A stretch of DNA of 64,000 bases from JACVRW01 sp963765135. GTDB taxonomy: Bacteria; Actinomycetota; Thermoleophilia; Solirubrobacterales; Thermoleophilaceae. Position 1 is the stretch's first letter, and every line of letters starts with the position of its first letter. Location of the stretch: the NCBI GenBank assembly GCA_963765135.1, contig CAVXUX010000001.1, forward strand, positions 62,001-126,000, read 5' to 3'. Shown in pieces: positions 8,300 to 17,198 of this stretch. A model generated the notes under the pieces. That model made no database searches and was not told the DNA's origin. It saw only the letters and a list, made by a program, of their open reading frames with translations. Both the position numbers and the translations under genes were made by a program.

Positions 8300-10920
8300 G
8301 GAAGCTGATCCGCGGCGGCACGGTCGTGACCGCCACTCATTCGTCGGTAGCCGACGTGCTGGTCGACGGCGAGGAGATCGCCGCCGTCGGGGCGCTCGGG
8401 GACGTGGACGCCGAGGTCGTCGACGCGAGCGGTTGCTACGTCCTGCCGGGGCTGATCGACAACCACACGCACATGGCGATGCCGTTCGGCGGCACGAACT
8501 CGATCGACGACTACGACACCGGCACGCGCGCCGCCGCGGCCGGCGGCACCACCTGCATCGTCGACTTCGTGATCCAGCAGCACCCGGGCGGGCTGCGCTC
8601 GTCGCTCGAGGAATGGAGCGACCGGGCTGCCGGCGCCGCCCACGTGGACTACGGCTTCCACATCGCGATCACGCAGGCCGACGAGGGCACGTTCGCCGAC
8701 ATGGAGCCGATGGTCGAGGAGGGCATCTGCACGTTCAAGGTGTTCCTCGCCTACAAGGGCGTGCTGATGGTCACCGACGACCTGTTCCTGCGGGTGCTCG
8801 AGAACACGCGCGACCTTGGCGCGCTGACGATGGTGCACTGCGAGAACGGCTGGGCGATCGACGTGCTGGTGGAGCGCGCGCTGGCCGCCGGCCAGACCGA
8901 TCCGATCTACCACGCCCGCACACGCCCCGAGCCGCTCGAGGCCGAGGCCACGCACCGCTCGGTGCGGCTGGCCGAGTTCGCCGGCGCCCCCGTCTACATC
9001 GTGCACGTCACCTGCGGGCTCGCCGCCGACGAGATCGCCGCCGGCCAGGCGCGCGGCGTGCCGGTGTCCGGCGAGACCTGCCTCCAGTACCTGACCAACA
9101 CCGTCGACGACCTGGAGCGCCCCGACTTCGAGGGTGCGCGCTACGTCTGCTCGCCGCCGCTGCGCGAGCAGTTCAACCAGGAGCTGCTCTGGTCGGCGCT
9201 CGACCGCGGCGTGCTCGAGAGCGTGTCGACCGACCACTGTCCGTTCAACAGCGAGCAGAAGGCGCTCGGCCGCGACGACTTCTCGAAGATCCCCAACGGC
9301 CTGGCGATGATCCAGCACCGGCTGGTGAAGCTGTGGGACCTCGGCGTCGAGACCGGGCGGATCACCCCGGAGGAGCTGGTCGACATGACCTCGACTGCCA
9401 TCGCGAAGCGCTTCGGCCTGGCCCGCAAGGGAGCGGTCGCCGCCGGCAAGGACGCGGACCTGGTCGTGTTCGACCCGGCCACCCCGTTCGAGTTCTCCAC
9501 GCGCACGTCGCACATGAACGTGGACTACGACCTGTTCGAGGGCGAGAGCTCCACCGGCAGCGTGCGCCAGACGTTCTGCCGCGGCGAGCTGGTCTACGAC
9601 CGCGGCGAGATCAAGACCCAGCCGGGGCACGGCCAGTTCGTACCGCGCTCGCTCGGGGCCGCGGCGGCCGTACGCGTCGTGAACGCCGACCGCGTCCTCG
9701 ACGACCTGCGCGAGCTCGCCCGCCTCACCGGCGGGCCGGACGGCGCCCGGCGCGTCTGCTGGACCGACGAGTGGGCGACCGCACGGCAGTTTTTGCGCTC
9801 GCGGCTGGACGAGCTGCCGGTGGAGATCGAGATCGACGAGGCCGGCAACCTGTGGGCCGGGCTCGAGGGCGAGCAGGAGGGCTTCGTGATCGTCGGGTCG
9901 CACATCGACTCGGTGCCGGCGGGCGGCTGGCTCGACGGCGCGCTCGGCGAGCTGAGCGCGCTCGAGGCGCTGCGCTCGCAGGCCGAGCAGGGCAAGCCGC
10001 CCGTCGGCCTGCGCTTGGTCGACTGGGCCGACGAGGAGGGCGCGCGCTTCGGGCGCAGCCTGTTCGGCTCGTCCGCGTGCGCGGGGACGCTCGACGTGGA
10101 CGAGGTGCGCGACCTGACCGACCGCGACGGCGAGCGCCTCGAGGACGTGGTCGCGCGCTACGACGTCGAGCTCGATCGGGTCCACGAGTCGGGCTCGCGG
10201 CTGCGCGGCGCGCGCGCCTACCTCGAGGTGCACATCGAGCAGGGTCCGGTGCTGGAGAGCCGTGGCGAGCCGGCCGCGGCGGTGCTGGGCACCTTCGGGG
10301 TGGAGCGCCACCTGGCCGTCTTCACCGGCCAGACAGCACACGCCGGCGCGACCCCGATGGAGCTGCGCCGCGACACGTTCATGGCCACCTCCCAGGCGGC
10401 GCTGGCGATCCGGGAGGTCGGCATCCGCCACCAGGGCGTCTGCACGATCGGCGGCGCGTCGAGCGAGCCGGGCGTGGTCACGGCCGTCCCGGGCCGCACC
10501 GAAATGCTGCTCGACCAGCGCCACCTCGACCCCGACGCGCTCGCGGCGATGCTCTCGGAGGCGCGCGAGGCGTGCGAGCAGGGGGCCGCGGATCACGGCT
10601 GCGAGGTCGAGCTGCGCTACCTCTGGTCGATCCCGCCGATCCCCTTCGACGACCGGCTGATCGCGCTGGCGCGGCGGTCGGTGGTCGACTCCGGCGGCAA
10701 GGACACGGCCATCCCGAGCGGCCCGCTCCACGACGCCGCCGAGATGGCGCGCCTGCTGCCGACCGTGATGATCTTCTCGTCCTCCTCGCCGCCGGTGTCG
10801 CACACCAAGGAGGAGGACACGCCGGAGGGCGACCTGCGCGTGGCGATCGAGGCCTACGGCCGCACCGTGGCGGGCACGCTCGAGCTGGCGGCCGCCGGAG
10901 ACCTGCCGCCTCGCGAGTGA
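8296..10920 (+). CDS. Fused dihydropyrimidinase/hydantoinase and N-carbamoyl-amino-acid hydrolase
   Basis: The protein is 874 aa in one uninterrupted frame. Residues 1-455 form a cyclic-amide amidohydrolase: metal ligands in IDNHTHM, the presumptive carboxylated lysine in FKVFLAYKG, MVHCENG, IVHVTCG and STDHCPF. Residues 458-874 form an M20-type Zn/Mn carbamoylase (hydantoinase/carbamoylase family): VGSHIDSVPAGG, DWADEEGARFG, EVHIEQGPVLE and SGPLHDAAEM. These normally are two separate enzymes catalysing ring opening and then release of the amino acid, CO2 and ammonia. Fusion would allow direct transfer of the carbamoyl intermediate. It is coupled on both sides by GTGA overlaps. Substrate and stereochemistry are not readable. 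Confidence 0.9.
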   Translation: MRKLIRGGTVVTATHSSVADVLVDGEEIAAVGALGDVDAEVVDASGCYVLPGLIDNHTHMAMPFGGTNSIDDYDTGTRAAAAGGTTCIVDFVIQQHPGGLRSSLEEWSDRAAGAAHVDYGFHIAITQADEGTFADMEPMVEEGICTFKVFLAYKGVLMVTDDLFLRVLENTRDLGALTMVHCENGWAIDVLVERALAAGQTDPIYHARTRPEPLEAEATHRSVRLAEFAGAPVYIVHVTCGLAADEIAAGQARGVPVSGETCLQYLTNTVDDLERPDFEGARYVCSPPLREQFNQELLWSALDRGVLESVSTDHCPFNSEQKALGRDDFSKIPNGLAMIQHRLVKLWDLGVETGRITPEELVDMTSTAIAKRFGLARKGAVAAGKDADLVVFDPATPFEFSTRTSHMNVDYDLFEGESSTGSVRQTFCRGELVYDRGEIKTQPGHGQFVPRSLGAAAAVRVVNADRVLDDLRELARLTGGPDGARRVCWTDEWATARQFLRSRLDELPVEIEIDEAGNLWAGLEGEQEGFVIVGSHIDSVPAGGWLDGALGELSALEALRSQAEQGKPPVGLRLVDWADEEGARFGRSLFGSSACAGTLDVDEVRDLTDRDGERLEDVVARYDVELDRVHESGSRLRGARAYLEVHIEQGPVLESRGEPAAAVLGTFGVERHLAVFTGQTAHAGATPMELRRDTFMATSQAALAIREVGIRHQGVCTIGGASSEPGVVTAVPGRTEMLLDQRHLDPDALAAMLSEAREACEQGAADHGCEVELRYLWSIPPIPFDDRLIALARRSVVDSGGKDTAIPSGPLHDAAEMARLLPTVMIFSSSSPPVSHTKEEDTPEGDLRVAIEAYGRTVAGTLELAAAGDLPPRE

Positions 10921-12176
10921 GCGCGCTCGGCGAGCAGCTGGCCTATCTCGAGGCGTCGAGCCCGTTCTACGCGGAGCGGCTGCGCGGCGCCCGCGTCGAG
11001 AGCACGGCCGACCTTCGGCGTCTGCCGTTCACCACCAAGGACGAGCTGCGCGAGGGCCAGCGCCGCGAGCCGCCCTTCGGGCCCCACCTGTGCGCGCCGC
11101 GCGAGCGCCTCGTGCGGATGCACGTCACGTCCGGCACCACCGGCGAGCCGGTGGCGGTCGGCTTCACGCGGGCGGACCACGAGGCCAACAGCGCGGTCGG
11201 AGGCGAGGCGTTCCGGATCGCCGGACTGCGGCCCGACGACATCGTCGCCCACTGCCTCAACTACGCGCTCTACGCGGGCGGCATCGCCGACCACATGGCG
11301 ATCGAGGCGAGCGGGGCCACGGTCGTGCCGGTCGGGATCGGGCAGTCGCGCCGGCTGCTCGACCTGATCCCGGGGCTCGGCATCACGGCGATCTTCGGCA
11401 CGCTCTCGTTTCCGGCCTACCTCGCCGGCCGCGCGCGCGAAGCGGGCATCGAGCCGCGCTCGCTGGGGCTGCGCCACATCGTCACGGCCGGCGAGCCGGG
11501 CGCCGGGCTGGCCGCGGTGCGCGAGGAGATCGAGGAGAGCTGGGGCGCGACGGTGGCTGACAGCTTCGGCATGAGCGACATGTGGTCGACGATGGCCGGA
11601 GCCTGCGGCGAGGGCGAGGGCCTGCACCTGACGGTCGGCGACCACGCGGTGCTCGAGCTGGTCGATCCCGACAGCGGCGACCCGCTGGAGCTGGAGGACG
11701 GCGCGACCGGCGAGCTGGTCTGGACGCACCTGCGCCGCGAGGCCTCGCCGCTGCTCCGCTACCGCTCCGGCGACCTGGGCCAGGTCTGGACCTCGCCCTG
11801 CGCCTGCGGGCGCTCCGAGCCGCGCATCCGGATCGACGGGCGCCGCGACGAGATGCTGCGCGTGCAGGCGGTGAACGTCTACCCCCAGGCAATCGGAGCG
11901 ATCCTGGCCGCCGACTCCCGCCTGGGGCGCCACTGCGTCGTCGCCGAGGGCGACCCGATCGACCCGCCGCTGCGCGTGTACGTGGAGGCGCCGCCGGAGC
12001 TGGACCTCGACGCCGTGCGCGACCGGCTTCACACCGCGCTGCGCGCGCGCTTCGCGGTGGCCCGGCTGGAGCCCGGCTCGCTGCCGGTCGCGGAGCACAA
12101 GACCCGAATCGTCCACCGAACCGCACGCGGCGACGAGCTGCCCGAGGCGGTCGAGATCCTCCGGAGGGCCACATGA
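10917..12176 (+). CDS. Phenylacetate-CoA ligase (PaaK)-like AMP-forming acyl-CoA ligase
   Basis: The protein is 419 aa from a GTG overlapping the upstream stop. The ANL-superfamily pattern is clear: the ATP-binding loop HVTSGTTGEPVAVGF, FGMSDMWSTMAG, the late YRSGDLGQVW and the hinge DGRRDEMLRVQAVNVYPQ. The CACGRSEPRI pair of cysteines before the hinge is typical of PaaK relatives. It probably activates a carboxylic acid made by the operon. The acid need not be phenylacetate. The next gene overlaps by ATGA. Confidence 0.88.
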   Translation: MSALGEQLAYLEASSPFYAERLRGARVESTADLRRLPFTTKDELREGQRREPPFGPHLCAPRERLVRMHVTSGTTGEPVAVGFTRADHEANSAVGGEAFRIAGLRPDDIVAHCLNYALYAGGIADHMAIEASGATVVPVGIGQSRRLLDLIPGLGITAIFGTLSFPAYLAGRAREAGIEPRSLGLRHIVTAGEPGAGLAAVREEIEESWGATVADSFGMSDMWSTMAGACGEGEGLHLTVGDHAVLELVDPDSGDPLELEDGATGELVWTHLRREASPLLRYRSGDLGQVWTSPCACGRSEPRIRIDGRRDEMLRVQAVNVYPQAIGAILAADSRLGRHCVVAEGDPIDPPLRVYVEAPPELDLDAVRDRLHTALRARFAVARLEPGSLPVAEHKTRIVHRTARGDELPEAVEILRRAT

Positions 12177-12931
12177 CAGTCACCACCGCCGACCTCGGCA
12201 GCGCCCGCCTGATCGTCTGGGATCGTCAGGCGCGGCGCAACGCCTGGGACCTGCCGACCATGACCGCCATCGCCGACGCGATCGAGGCGGCCGGCGCCGA
12301 CCCGCACGTCCGCTCGATCGTGCTGCGCGGCGCCGGGGACCACTTCTCGGCCGGCGACGACCTGCACTCGGCCCTCGAGGCCGACTCGGCGGCGTGGGCG
12401 GCCACGATGGAGGGCTTCCAGCGCCTCACCCGGGTCGTGCTGGCCGCGCCGGTGCCGGCGATCGCGGCGGTCGACGGCGTCTGCGTGGGCGGCGCGCTCG
12501 AGTTCGCCGCCAGCTGCGACCTGCGTCTCTGCACCGACCGCGTGCTGCTGATGACGCCCGAGATCGGCATCGGCCTGGTGGCGAGCAACGCCGGCACGCT
12601 GCTGCTGCCCGAGGTGCTCGGTGAGAGCGCCGCGCGCGAGCTGCTGCTCGGAGGCGAGCCGCGCGACGCGGACTGGGCACGCCGGCATGGGTTCGCTACC
12701 GAACTGATCGCCCCGGACGCGCTCGACGCCCGCATCGAGCACTGGACCGAGCTGTTCTCGCGCAACTCGCGCGCGGCCGTGGCGGCCACCAAGGCGATGC
12801 TCAACGAGCGCTTCGGCGCGCTGCTCGAGGAGGCGATGGACCGCGAGACCCACCACGCCACCCGCCTGTTCGACGAGGACGACGCCAAGGCTGCCCTGCG
12901 CGCGTTCGCGGAGCGCAGGGCGCACGGCTAG
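12173..12931 (+). CDS. Enoyl-CoA hydratase/isomerase family protein
   Basis: The protein is 252 aa in the crotonase fold. ARLIVWDRQARRNAWDL opens it, the oxyanion loop is GDHFSAGDDLHSAL, and the second glycine-rich segment is VDGVCVGGALEFAASCDLRL, followed by PEIGIGLV. The position of the usual catalytic glutamates holds PEIGIG, so hydratase, isomerase or another crotonase reaction remains open. The ATG lies in an ATGA overlap with the ligase, with CGGAGG about eight bases upstream as ribosome binding site. It is the last gene of the run and probably acts on the CoA thioester made by the ligase. Confidence 0.88.
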   Translation: MTVTTADLGSARLIVWDRQARRNAWDLPTMTAIADAIEAAGADPHVRSIVLRGAGDHFSAGDDLHSALEADSAAWAATMEGFQRLTRVVLAAPVPAIAAVDGVCVGGALEFAASCDLRLCTDRVLLMTPEIGIGLVASNAGTLLLPEVLGESAARELLLGGEPRDADWARRHGFATELIAPDALDARIEHWTELFSRNSRAAVAATKAMLNERFGALLEEAMDRETHHATRLFDEDDAKAALRAFAERRAHG

Positions 12932-13000
12932 TACGTCCGTCTGTTTCCACACGCTCCCTTGCATGGGTTCGGCGCACCACGTCGAATGCGGACGCAACCC

Positions 13001-13007
13001 AAGGAGG
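13001..13007 (+). promoter_or_regulatory. Strong Shine-Dalgarno deciding a GTG start
   Basis: AAGGAGG at 13001-13007 is five bases before the GTG at 13013. It rules out longer in-frame starts from 12959. Confidence 0.8.
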
Positions 13008-13012
13008 CCCTA

Positions 13013-13507
13013 GTGGATACATCGAAGCTCTCGGTTGGCGACCAGATCGCCGCGGTGAGCGGAGCTGTCTTGCTCATCTCGCTCTTCCTGCCGTGGTACG
13101 GCATCGACATCAACCTCGGCGTCGCCTCGGGCAGCGCCGACGCGAGCGCCTGGGAGGCGCTCGGCTTTATCGACATCCTGCTGTTCCTGGTGGCTGTGGT
13201 CGCGATCGGTGTGCCCGTCGCTAAGGCGGCCGGGTCGCTCCCGGATGACATCCCCGGGCCGCTGCTGGTGCTCGCCGCGGGCGGGCTCGCGGTCCTGCTC
13301 GTGCTGTTCCGGATCGTCGACCTCCCGACCCCGGACCTCGGCGGCGGCGTCGACTTCAGCCGCAAGTTCGGCATCTTCCTCGGGCTGATCGCCGCGGTCG
13401 GCGTGGCCTACGGAGGCTGGCGCGCGAACGAGGAAGCCCCGGCGACCTCGACGCCCGCCGCCGCACCGCCCCCGCCGCCCCCGGCGGCACCGCCTGCCGC
13501 TTCCTAG
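13013..13507 (+). CDS. Small four-helix membrane protein with proline-rich tail
   Basis: The protein is 164 aa. VDTSKLSVGDQIAAVSG leads into four hydrophobic segments near residues 14-28, 50-68, 80-100 and 120-140. The first helix ends in SLFLPWYGI, a motif repeated in many small actinobacterial membrane proteins of unknown role. The last 30 residues are alanine, proline and threonine only. Function is unknown. Its stop codon overlaps that of the convergent propeller gene in CTAG. Confidence 0.75.
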   Translation: MDTSKLSVGDQIAAVSGAVLLISLFLPWYGIDINLGVASGSADASAWEALGFIDILLFLVAVVAIGVPVAKAAGSLPDDIPGPLLVLAAGGLAVLLVLFRIVDLPTPDLGGGVDFSRKFGIFLGLIAAVGVAYGGWRANEEAPATSTPAAAPPPPPPAAPPAAS

Positions 13508-14718
13508 CGCAGCAGCGCGGCTCTAACCGTCCCGGCGCGCATCCGCTGTGGGTGATCCCCCACTCGGATGCGCGCCACCTCGCGCCCGGTCTTCCAGGAG
13601 ATCACCGCGACCCGGTCCGCCCCCGCAACCGACACGAAGCAGTACTTGCCGTCCGCGCTCGATTGCGACCAGTAGGGCACGTCCCCGACGTTCACCGTGC
13701 GCTGCAGCTTGAACGGCTGGCGCGTCACGATCGCGGCGTACTTCGACATCGTGCCCGCCACGCACAGCTTCGTGCCCTTGGGGTTCATCGCCAGGCCGTG
13801 ATGCGCTGAGTCGAGCAGGTAGTCGGTCCGGGCGAGGCCCTGCGCCGCGCCGAGGGGCAGGTCGAGCACCGCGACGACCTTGTCCTCGCGGAGGTCGTAC
13901 TGGACGATGCCGAAGAAGAACGAGAGCTGGAAGTAGACGAAGCGCTCGCCAGGCGCGATCGCCATCGGCCTGACCGCGGAGCTCATGTTCGGCAGGCCGA
14001 ACTCGGCCAGCTTCGGGCCCATCACGATGCGGCGCTTCACCTCGTACGTGCGCGCGTCGACGATCTCGAACACGCGCTCGCCCTTGGTGGCGTCCTCCGA
14101 GGGATCGTCGGTTGGCCCGTAGACCGTGCCGATGCTGGCGTGGAAGATCAGCTTGCCGTCCTTCGAGAAGTTGTTCTCGTGCGGCTGATCGCCCGAGGGA
14201 AAGCGGGCGACGATGCGGCCGCGACGGGTGTCGATCACGTTGACGTTGTTCGCCGTGGAGGCAGAGACGAGCAGGCGGCGGCCGTCGGGCGAGAGCGCCA
14301 TGTGATCGGACCGGTAACCGTCGACCTTCACGCGCCAGGCGATCTTGCGCGTCTTCAGGTCGATGGCCACGACATCGGCGAAGCTCGGTCGCGAGAAGTA
14401 GACGTACCGGCCGTTCGTCGAGATGAAGCCGTCGTCGACGTACTGGTTGTGCCCCTCCCCGACGTTCTCGCGGACGAAGTCGAACACGGCCTTCGCCGAG
14501 GGGTTCCTCTCGATCTCCGCGATCCGCTTGGCCTTGTCCGGGATGACTTTGATCCGGGCGAGCCGCTTGAAGGTGTGCGGGTCGATCAGATCCGCGGTGC
14601 CGGCCCAGTTGTTGCTCACGACGAGCACGTCGCGCTGGCCCTTGGGCGCAGCCGCCGCGGCGGCGGGCACGAGACAGGCGAGGGCGGCGACGATCAGCGG
14701 AAGAGCAAGTCTGCGCAC
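13504..14718 (-). CDS. Secreted YncE/YVTN-type beta-propeller protein
   Basis: The protein is about 404 aa. The chosen GTG at 14718 gives a compact signal peptide (RRLALPLIVAALACLVPAAAAA). TAAGCT (complement of 14726-14731) lies seven bases upstream. A TTG at 14757 would add 13 residues. At least five blade repeats are visible (VVAIDLKTRKIAWRVKVDG, DHMALSPDGRRLLVSAS, NVNVIDTRRGRIVARFPSG, VAVISWKTGREVARIRVGD). The fold is that of extracytoplasmic YVTN/YncE propellers, some of which bind DNA or cell-wall ligands. No enzymatic motif is recognised. Confidence 0.83.
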   Translation of the reverse strand: MRRLALPLIVAALACLVPAAAAAAPKGQRDVLVVSNNWAGTADLIDPHTFKRLARIKVIPDKAKRIAEIERNPSAKAVFDFVRENVGEGHNQYVDDGFISTNGRYVYFSRPSFADVVAIDLKTRKIAWRVKVDGYRSDHMALSPDGRRLLVSASTANNVNVIDTRRGRIVARFPSGDQPHENNFSKDGKLIFHASIGTVYGPTDDPSEDATKGERVFEIVDARTYEVKRRIVMGPKLAEFGLPNMSSAVRPMAIAPGERFVYFQLSFFFGIVQYDLREDKVVAVLDLPLGAAQGLARTDYLLDSAHHGLAMNPKGTKLCVAGTMSKYAAIVTRQPFKLQRTVNVGDVPYWSQSSADGKYCFVSVAGADRVAVISWKTGREVARIRVGDHPQRMRAGTVRAALLR

Positions 14719-14786
14719 TGGCGGCAGCTTACAGAAACGAGACCGTTTATCGAGCAACTGCGCGTCCGCCGCCGTGTTGACGCCAC

Positions 14787-15707
14787 ATGGCCCTCACACG
14801 CTTCTGGCTTGGACTCGCCGTCACCGTAGCCGTGATGGTCGCCGCCGCTCCGGCCCAAGCCACCTTCCCCGGGCGCAACGGCGCGATCGCCTACGCCCAG
14901 GCCGGCAGCAGCGGTGGCCCCGGCACGATCTACGACACGAACGGCCTATACGCGGCCGCGCCGCGCGTCCGCCCGCAAGCGAGGGCGCTGATCCAGTGCA
15001 AGCTGACCGACTACGTGCCGCAGGGCTGCGCGGTGACCGAGTTCGCGTCGCCGTCGTACTCGCCCGACGGGCGCCGCCTCGTGTTCGACGCCGGCACGCA
15101 GCTGGCGCTGGTGAACGCGGACGGGTCGGGCCTCAGGCTGCTCTCCGCGGTCACGTCCAACGACAGCGAGCCCGCCTTCGCGCCGGACGGCAAGCGGATC
15201 GTCTTCGCCGGCAAGAACGACCACGGCACGACCGACGTCTACGTCCGGCGGCTCGACGGCGGCGAAGCGCGCGTGATCGCGCCGGATGCCTCCGAGCCCG
15301 CCTGGTCGTCTCGCAACCAGATCGCCTTCGTGCTCGGTGGCAAGATCTACCGCTCCGACCCGCGCGGACGGCACCGGCGCCTCGTCACCGCCGGCATCTC
15401 GCCCGACTGGTCCCCGGGTGGCGGACGCCTGGTCCTGGTCCGGCCGATTCGCCCCGGCGCATTCTTCGGGCGCATCCACGTCGTGGGCGCAGGAGGCCAC
15501 CGGCTGCGCGGGATCGGCTCGCGCAAGGACCTCTCCGACCCGGTCTGGTCGCCGGACGGCCGCTGGCTTGCCTTCTACGGATTCGACTTCGGCGTGCACA
15601 AGCGCCGCTTCCTGCGCCACGCCCGCCTGTTCGAGATCGCGGCGAGCCAGTACGGCAGCGAGGGCGCCTTCGTGTCCGCGTTCGACCCGGCCTGGCAGCC
15701 GCGCTAG
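14787..15707 (+). CDS. Secreted TolB-like (PD40) beta-propeller protein
   Basis: The protein is 306 aa with a signal peptide (LGLAVTVAVMVAAAPAQA). At least four PD40/TolB blades follow: SPSYSPDGRRLVFDAGT, EPAFAPDGKRIVFAGKND, SPDWSPGGGRLVLV and DPVWSPDGRWLAFYGFD. Such proteins are exported scaffolds and usually lack catalytic residues. It is divergent from the YncE-type propeller with a 68-base spacer, so the two may be expressed together. No partner is identifiable. Confidence 0.83.
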   Translation: MALTRFWLGLAVTVAVMVAAAPAQATFPGRNGAIAYAQAGSSGGPGTIYDTNGLYAAAPRVRPQARALIQCKLTDYVPQGCAVTEFASPSYSPDGRRLVFDAGTQLALVNADGSGLRLLSAVTSNDSEPAFAPDGKRIVFAGKNDHGTTDVYVRRLDGGEARVIAPDASEPAWSSRNQIAFVLGGKIYRSDPRGRHRRLVTAGISPDWSPGGGRLVLVRPIRPGAFFGRIHVVGAGGHRLRGIGSRKDLSDPVWSPDGRWLAFYGFDFGVHKRRFLRHARLFEIAASQYGSEGAFVSAFDPAWQPR

Positions 15708-15719
15708 CGGCGCGACCGG

Positions 15720-16433
15720 TCAGCGCCCGTAGCGTTCCTTGCCGAGTACCAGCTGGTCCGGCAGCGCGACGCGGACGGGCGGCGACGGGTCCGCCACCAC
15801 CGACACGGTCTCGGCCACGCTGCGCGTGATCGAGTGGGTCGCGCCGTCGGCCTCGATGAGGATCTCGTCTTCACCGGAGTGGCCGAGCTTGCCCTCCAGG
15901 CCCGGGTGGAGGCCGGTGTCCTTGAGGTAGTGGAGCAGGTCCTCGGCCTCGTTCTCGAAGCGCAGCACCCGCACGCTGGCGCCCTCCTCGACGTCGGCCA
16001 GCGGCACTCCGTGCTCGCGCTCCCCCTCGAAGATCGGATGCCCGTGCGGACAGGTCTTGGAGTCCCCGATGGCGCGCAGCATGCGCTCCTCGACCATCGG
16101 CGACATCCAGTGCTCGAGCCGCTCCGCCTCCTCGTGGACCTGGTCCCACGGAATGTCGAAGACGTCGGTGAGGAAGCGCTCGATCAGGCGGTGGCGGCGG
16201 ACGATCTGTGAGGCGTGCTCGCGGCCGCTGTCGGTGAAGCTGAGGCTCTTGTCGTCCGCGCGGGTGACGTACCCGTCGCCCTCGAGGCGCCCGATCATCT
16301 CGTGCACGGTCGGCGCCGACACCTGCATGGCGCGCGCGATGTTGGCGCCCGTCATCGGCAGGCCGGCCTCCTGGAGCCAGTAGATGATCTGGAGGTACTC
16401 CTCTTCGGCGACTGTCGCCTGGTCGTGGGACAT
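15720..16433 (-). CDS. DtxR/MntR-family metal-dependent repressor
   Basis: The protein is 237 aa in three domains. Residues 1-65 are a winged HTH (MTGANIARAMQVSAPTVHEM, GYVTRADDKSLSFTDSG). Residues 66-140 are the metal-binding dimerisation domain with conserved RRHRLIERFL, HEEAERLEH and CPHGHPIF. Residues 150-225 are a FeoA/SH3-like domain. The family represses iron or manganese uptake genes when metal-loaded. No metal transporter lies next to it, so targets are probably elsewhere. TAGGAT (complement of 16441-16446) lies seven bases before the ATG, and the gene shares its promoter region with the SDR gene. Confidence 0.92.
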   Translation of the reverse strand: MSHDQATVAEEEYLQIIYWLQEAGLPMTGANIARAMQVSAPTVHEMIGRLEGDGYVTRADDKSLSFTDSGREHASQIVRRHRLIERFLTDVFDIPWDQVHEEAERLEHWMSPMVEERMLRAIGDSKTCPHGHPIFEGEREHGVPLADVEEGASVRVLRFENEAEDLLHYLKDTGLHPGLEGKLGHSGEDEILIEADGATHSITRSVAETVSVVADPSPPVRVALPDQLVLGKERYGR

Positions 16434-16440
16434 CCTGCTG

Positions 16441-16461
16441 ATCCTACTGCCCGACTAGCAT
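16441..16461. promoter_or_regulatory. Interleaved divergent -10 elements (DtxR regulator and SDR)
   Basis: TAGGAT (complement of 16441-16446) is seven bases before the DtxR ATG, and TAGCAT (16456-16461) is eight bases before the SDR GTG. With only 36 bases between the start codons, each -35 region would fall on the other gene's start, so occupancy should be mutually exclusive. Confidence 0.5.
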
Positions 16462-16469
16462 GGGCCGCC

Positions 16470-17198
16470 GTGGAGGTTGGGACACAGACGCGAGTGCTCG
16501 TGACCGGGGGCTCGCGCGGCATCGGCGCCGCGATCGCGGATGCCTTCGAGGCGCGTGGCTGCACGGTCGGCCGCGTGTCGCGCTCCGGCGAGCTGGCCGG
16601 CGACGTGGCGGATCGCGAGTCGATCGGGCGCGCCATCGAGGGGTTCGGCGCGGTCGACGTGGTGGTCGCCAACGCCGGCATCGCCCACTACCTGCCCTTC
16701 GCCGAGATGCCGCCCGACCTGATCGAGGAGCTCACCGCCGTCAACTGGCTCGGCACCGCCTACACGGTCCAGGCCGCCCTGCCCGGCATGCTCGAGCGCG
16801 GGCGCGGTCACGTGGCGATCGTCTCCTCGGGCGCGGGCATTCGCTCCTTCCCGGGCGCGGCGGTCTACGGCGCCACCAAGTCCGCCCAGCGCGGCTTCGG
16901 CGAGGCGCTGCGCCACGAGCTGAAGGGCACCGGCGTCGGGCTGACGATGGTCTACCCGGGCCAGATCCGCAGCGCGCTGCACGACCACGAGAAGGGACGC
17001 ATGCCCGACTGGTACAAGCTCGACCGCGCGGTGCCGGCGGAGCCGCTCGCCGCGGCGCTCGTCGAAGCGGTGGAGAAGGACCGGCGCGAGGTCTTCCATC
17101 CGCCCAATGTCCGCCTGCTGCGGATCGTGCACGGCGTGCGCCCCGGGCTCGCCGACGCGATGCTGCGCCGCATCATGGACCGGAGCGCGGCGCCGTGA
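16470..17198 (+). CDS. Short-chain dehydrogenase/reductase
   Basis: The protein is 242 aa, classical SDR. The cofactor loop is TGGSRGIGAAIADAF, with VVANAGIAHY, and catalytic Ser in VSSGAGIRS, Tyr and Lys in YGATKSAQRG. The arginine after the first beta strand (VSRSGEL) suggests NADP preference, by family rule only. Start is the GTG at 16470 because TAGCAT precedes it by eight bases; the frame continues upstream into the DtxR gene without another sensible start. The C-terminal MVYPGQIRSALHDHEK resembles membrane-associated SDRs. The DNA ligase start overlaps its stop. Confidence 0.85.
   Translation: MEVGTQTRVLVTGGSRGIGAAIADAFEARGCTVGRVSRSGELAGDVADRESIGRAIEGFGAVDVVVANAGIAHYLPFAEMPPDLIEELTAVNWLGTAYTVQAALPGMLERGRGHVAIVSSGAGIRSFPGAAVYGATKSAQRGFGEALRHELKGTGVGLTMVYPGQIRSALHDHEKGRMPDWYKLDRAVPAEPLAAALVEAVEKDRREVFHPPNVRLLRIVHGVRPGLADAMLRRIMDRSAAP

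Noticed and set aside
8275..10803. 842-aa minus-strand open frame opposite the hydantoinase/carbamoylase
   Set aside because: Antisense frames stay open by chance in GC-rich codon usage; the translation is low-complexity Arg/Ala/His with no motif.
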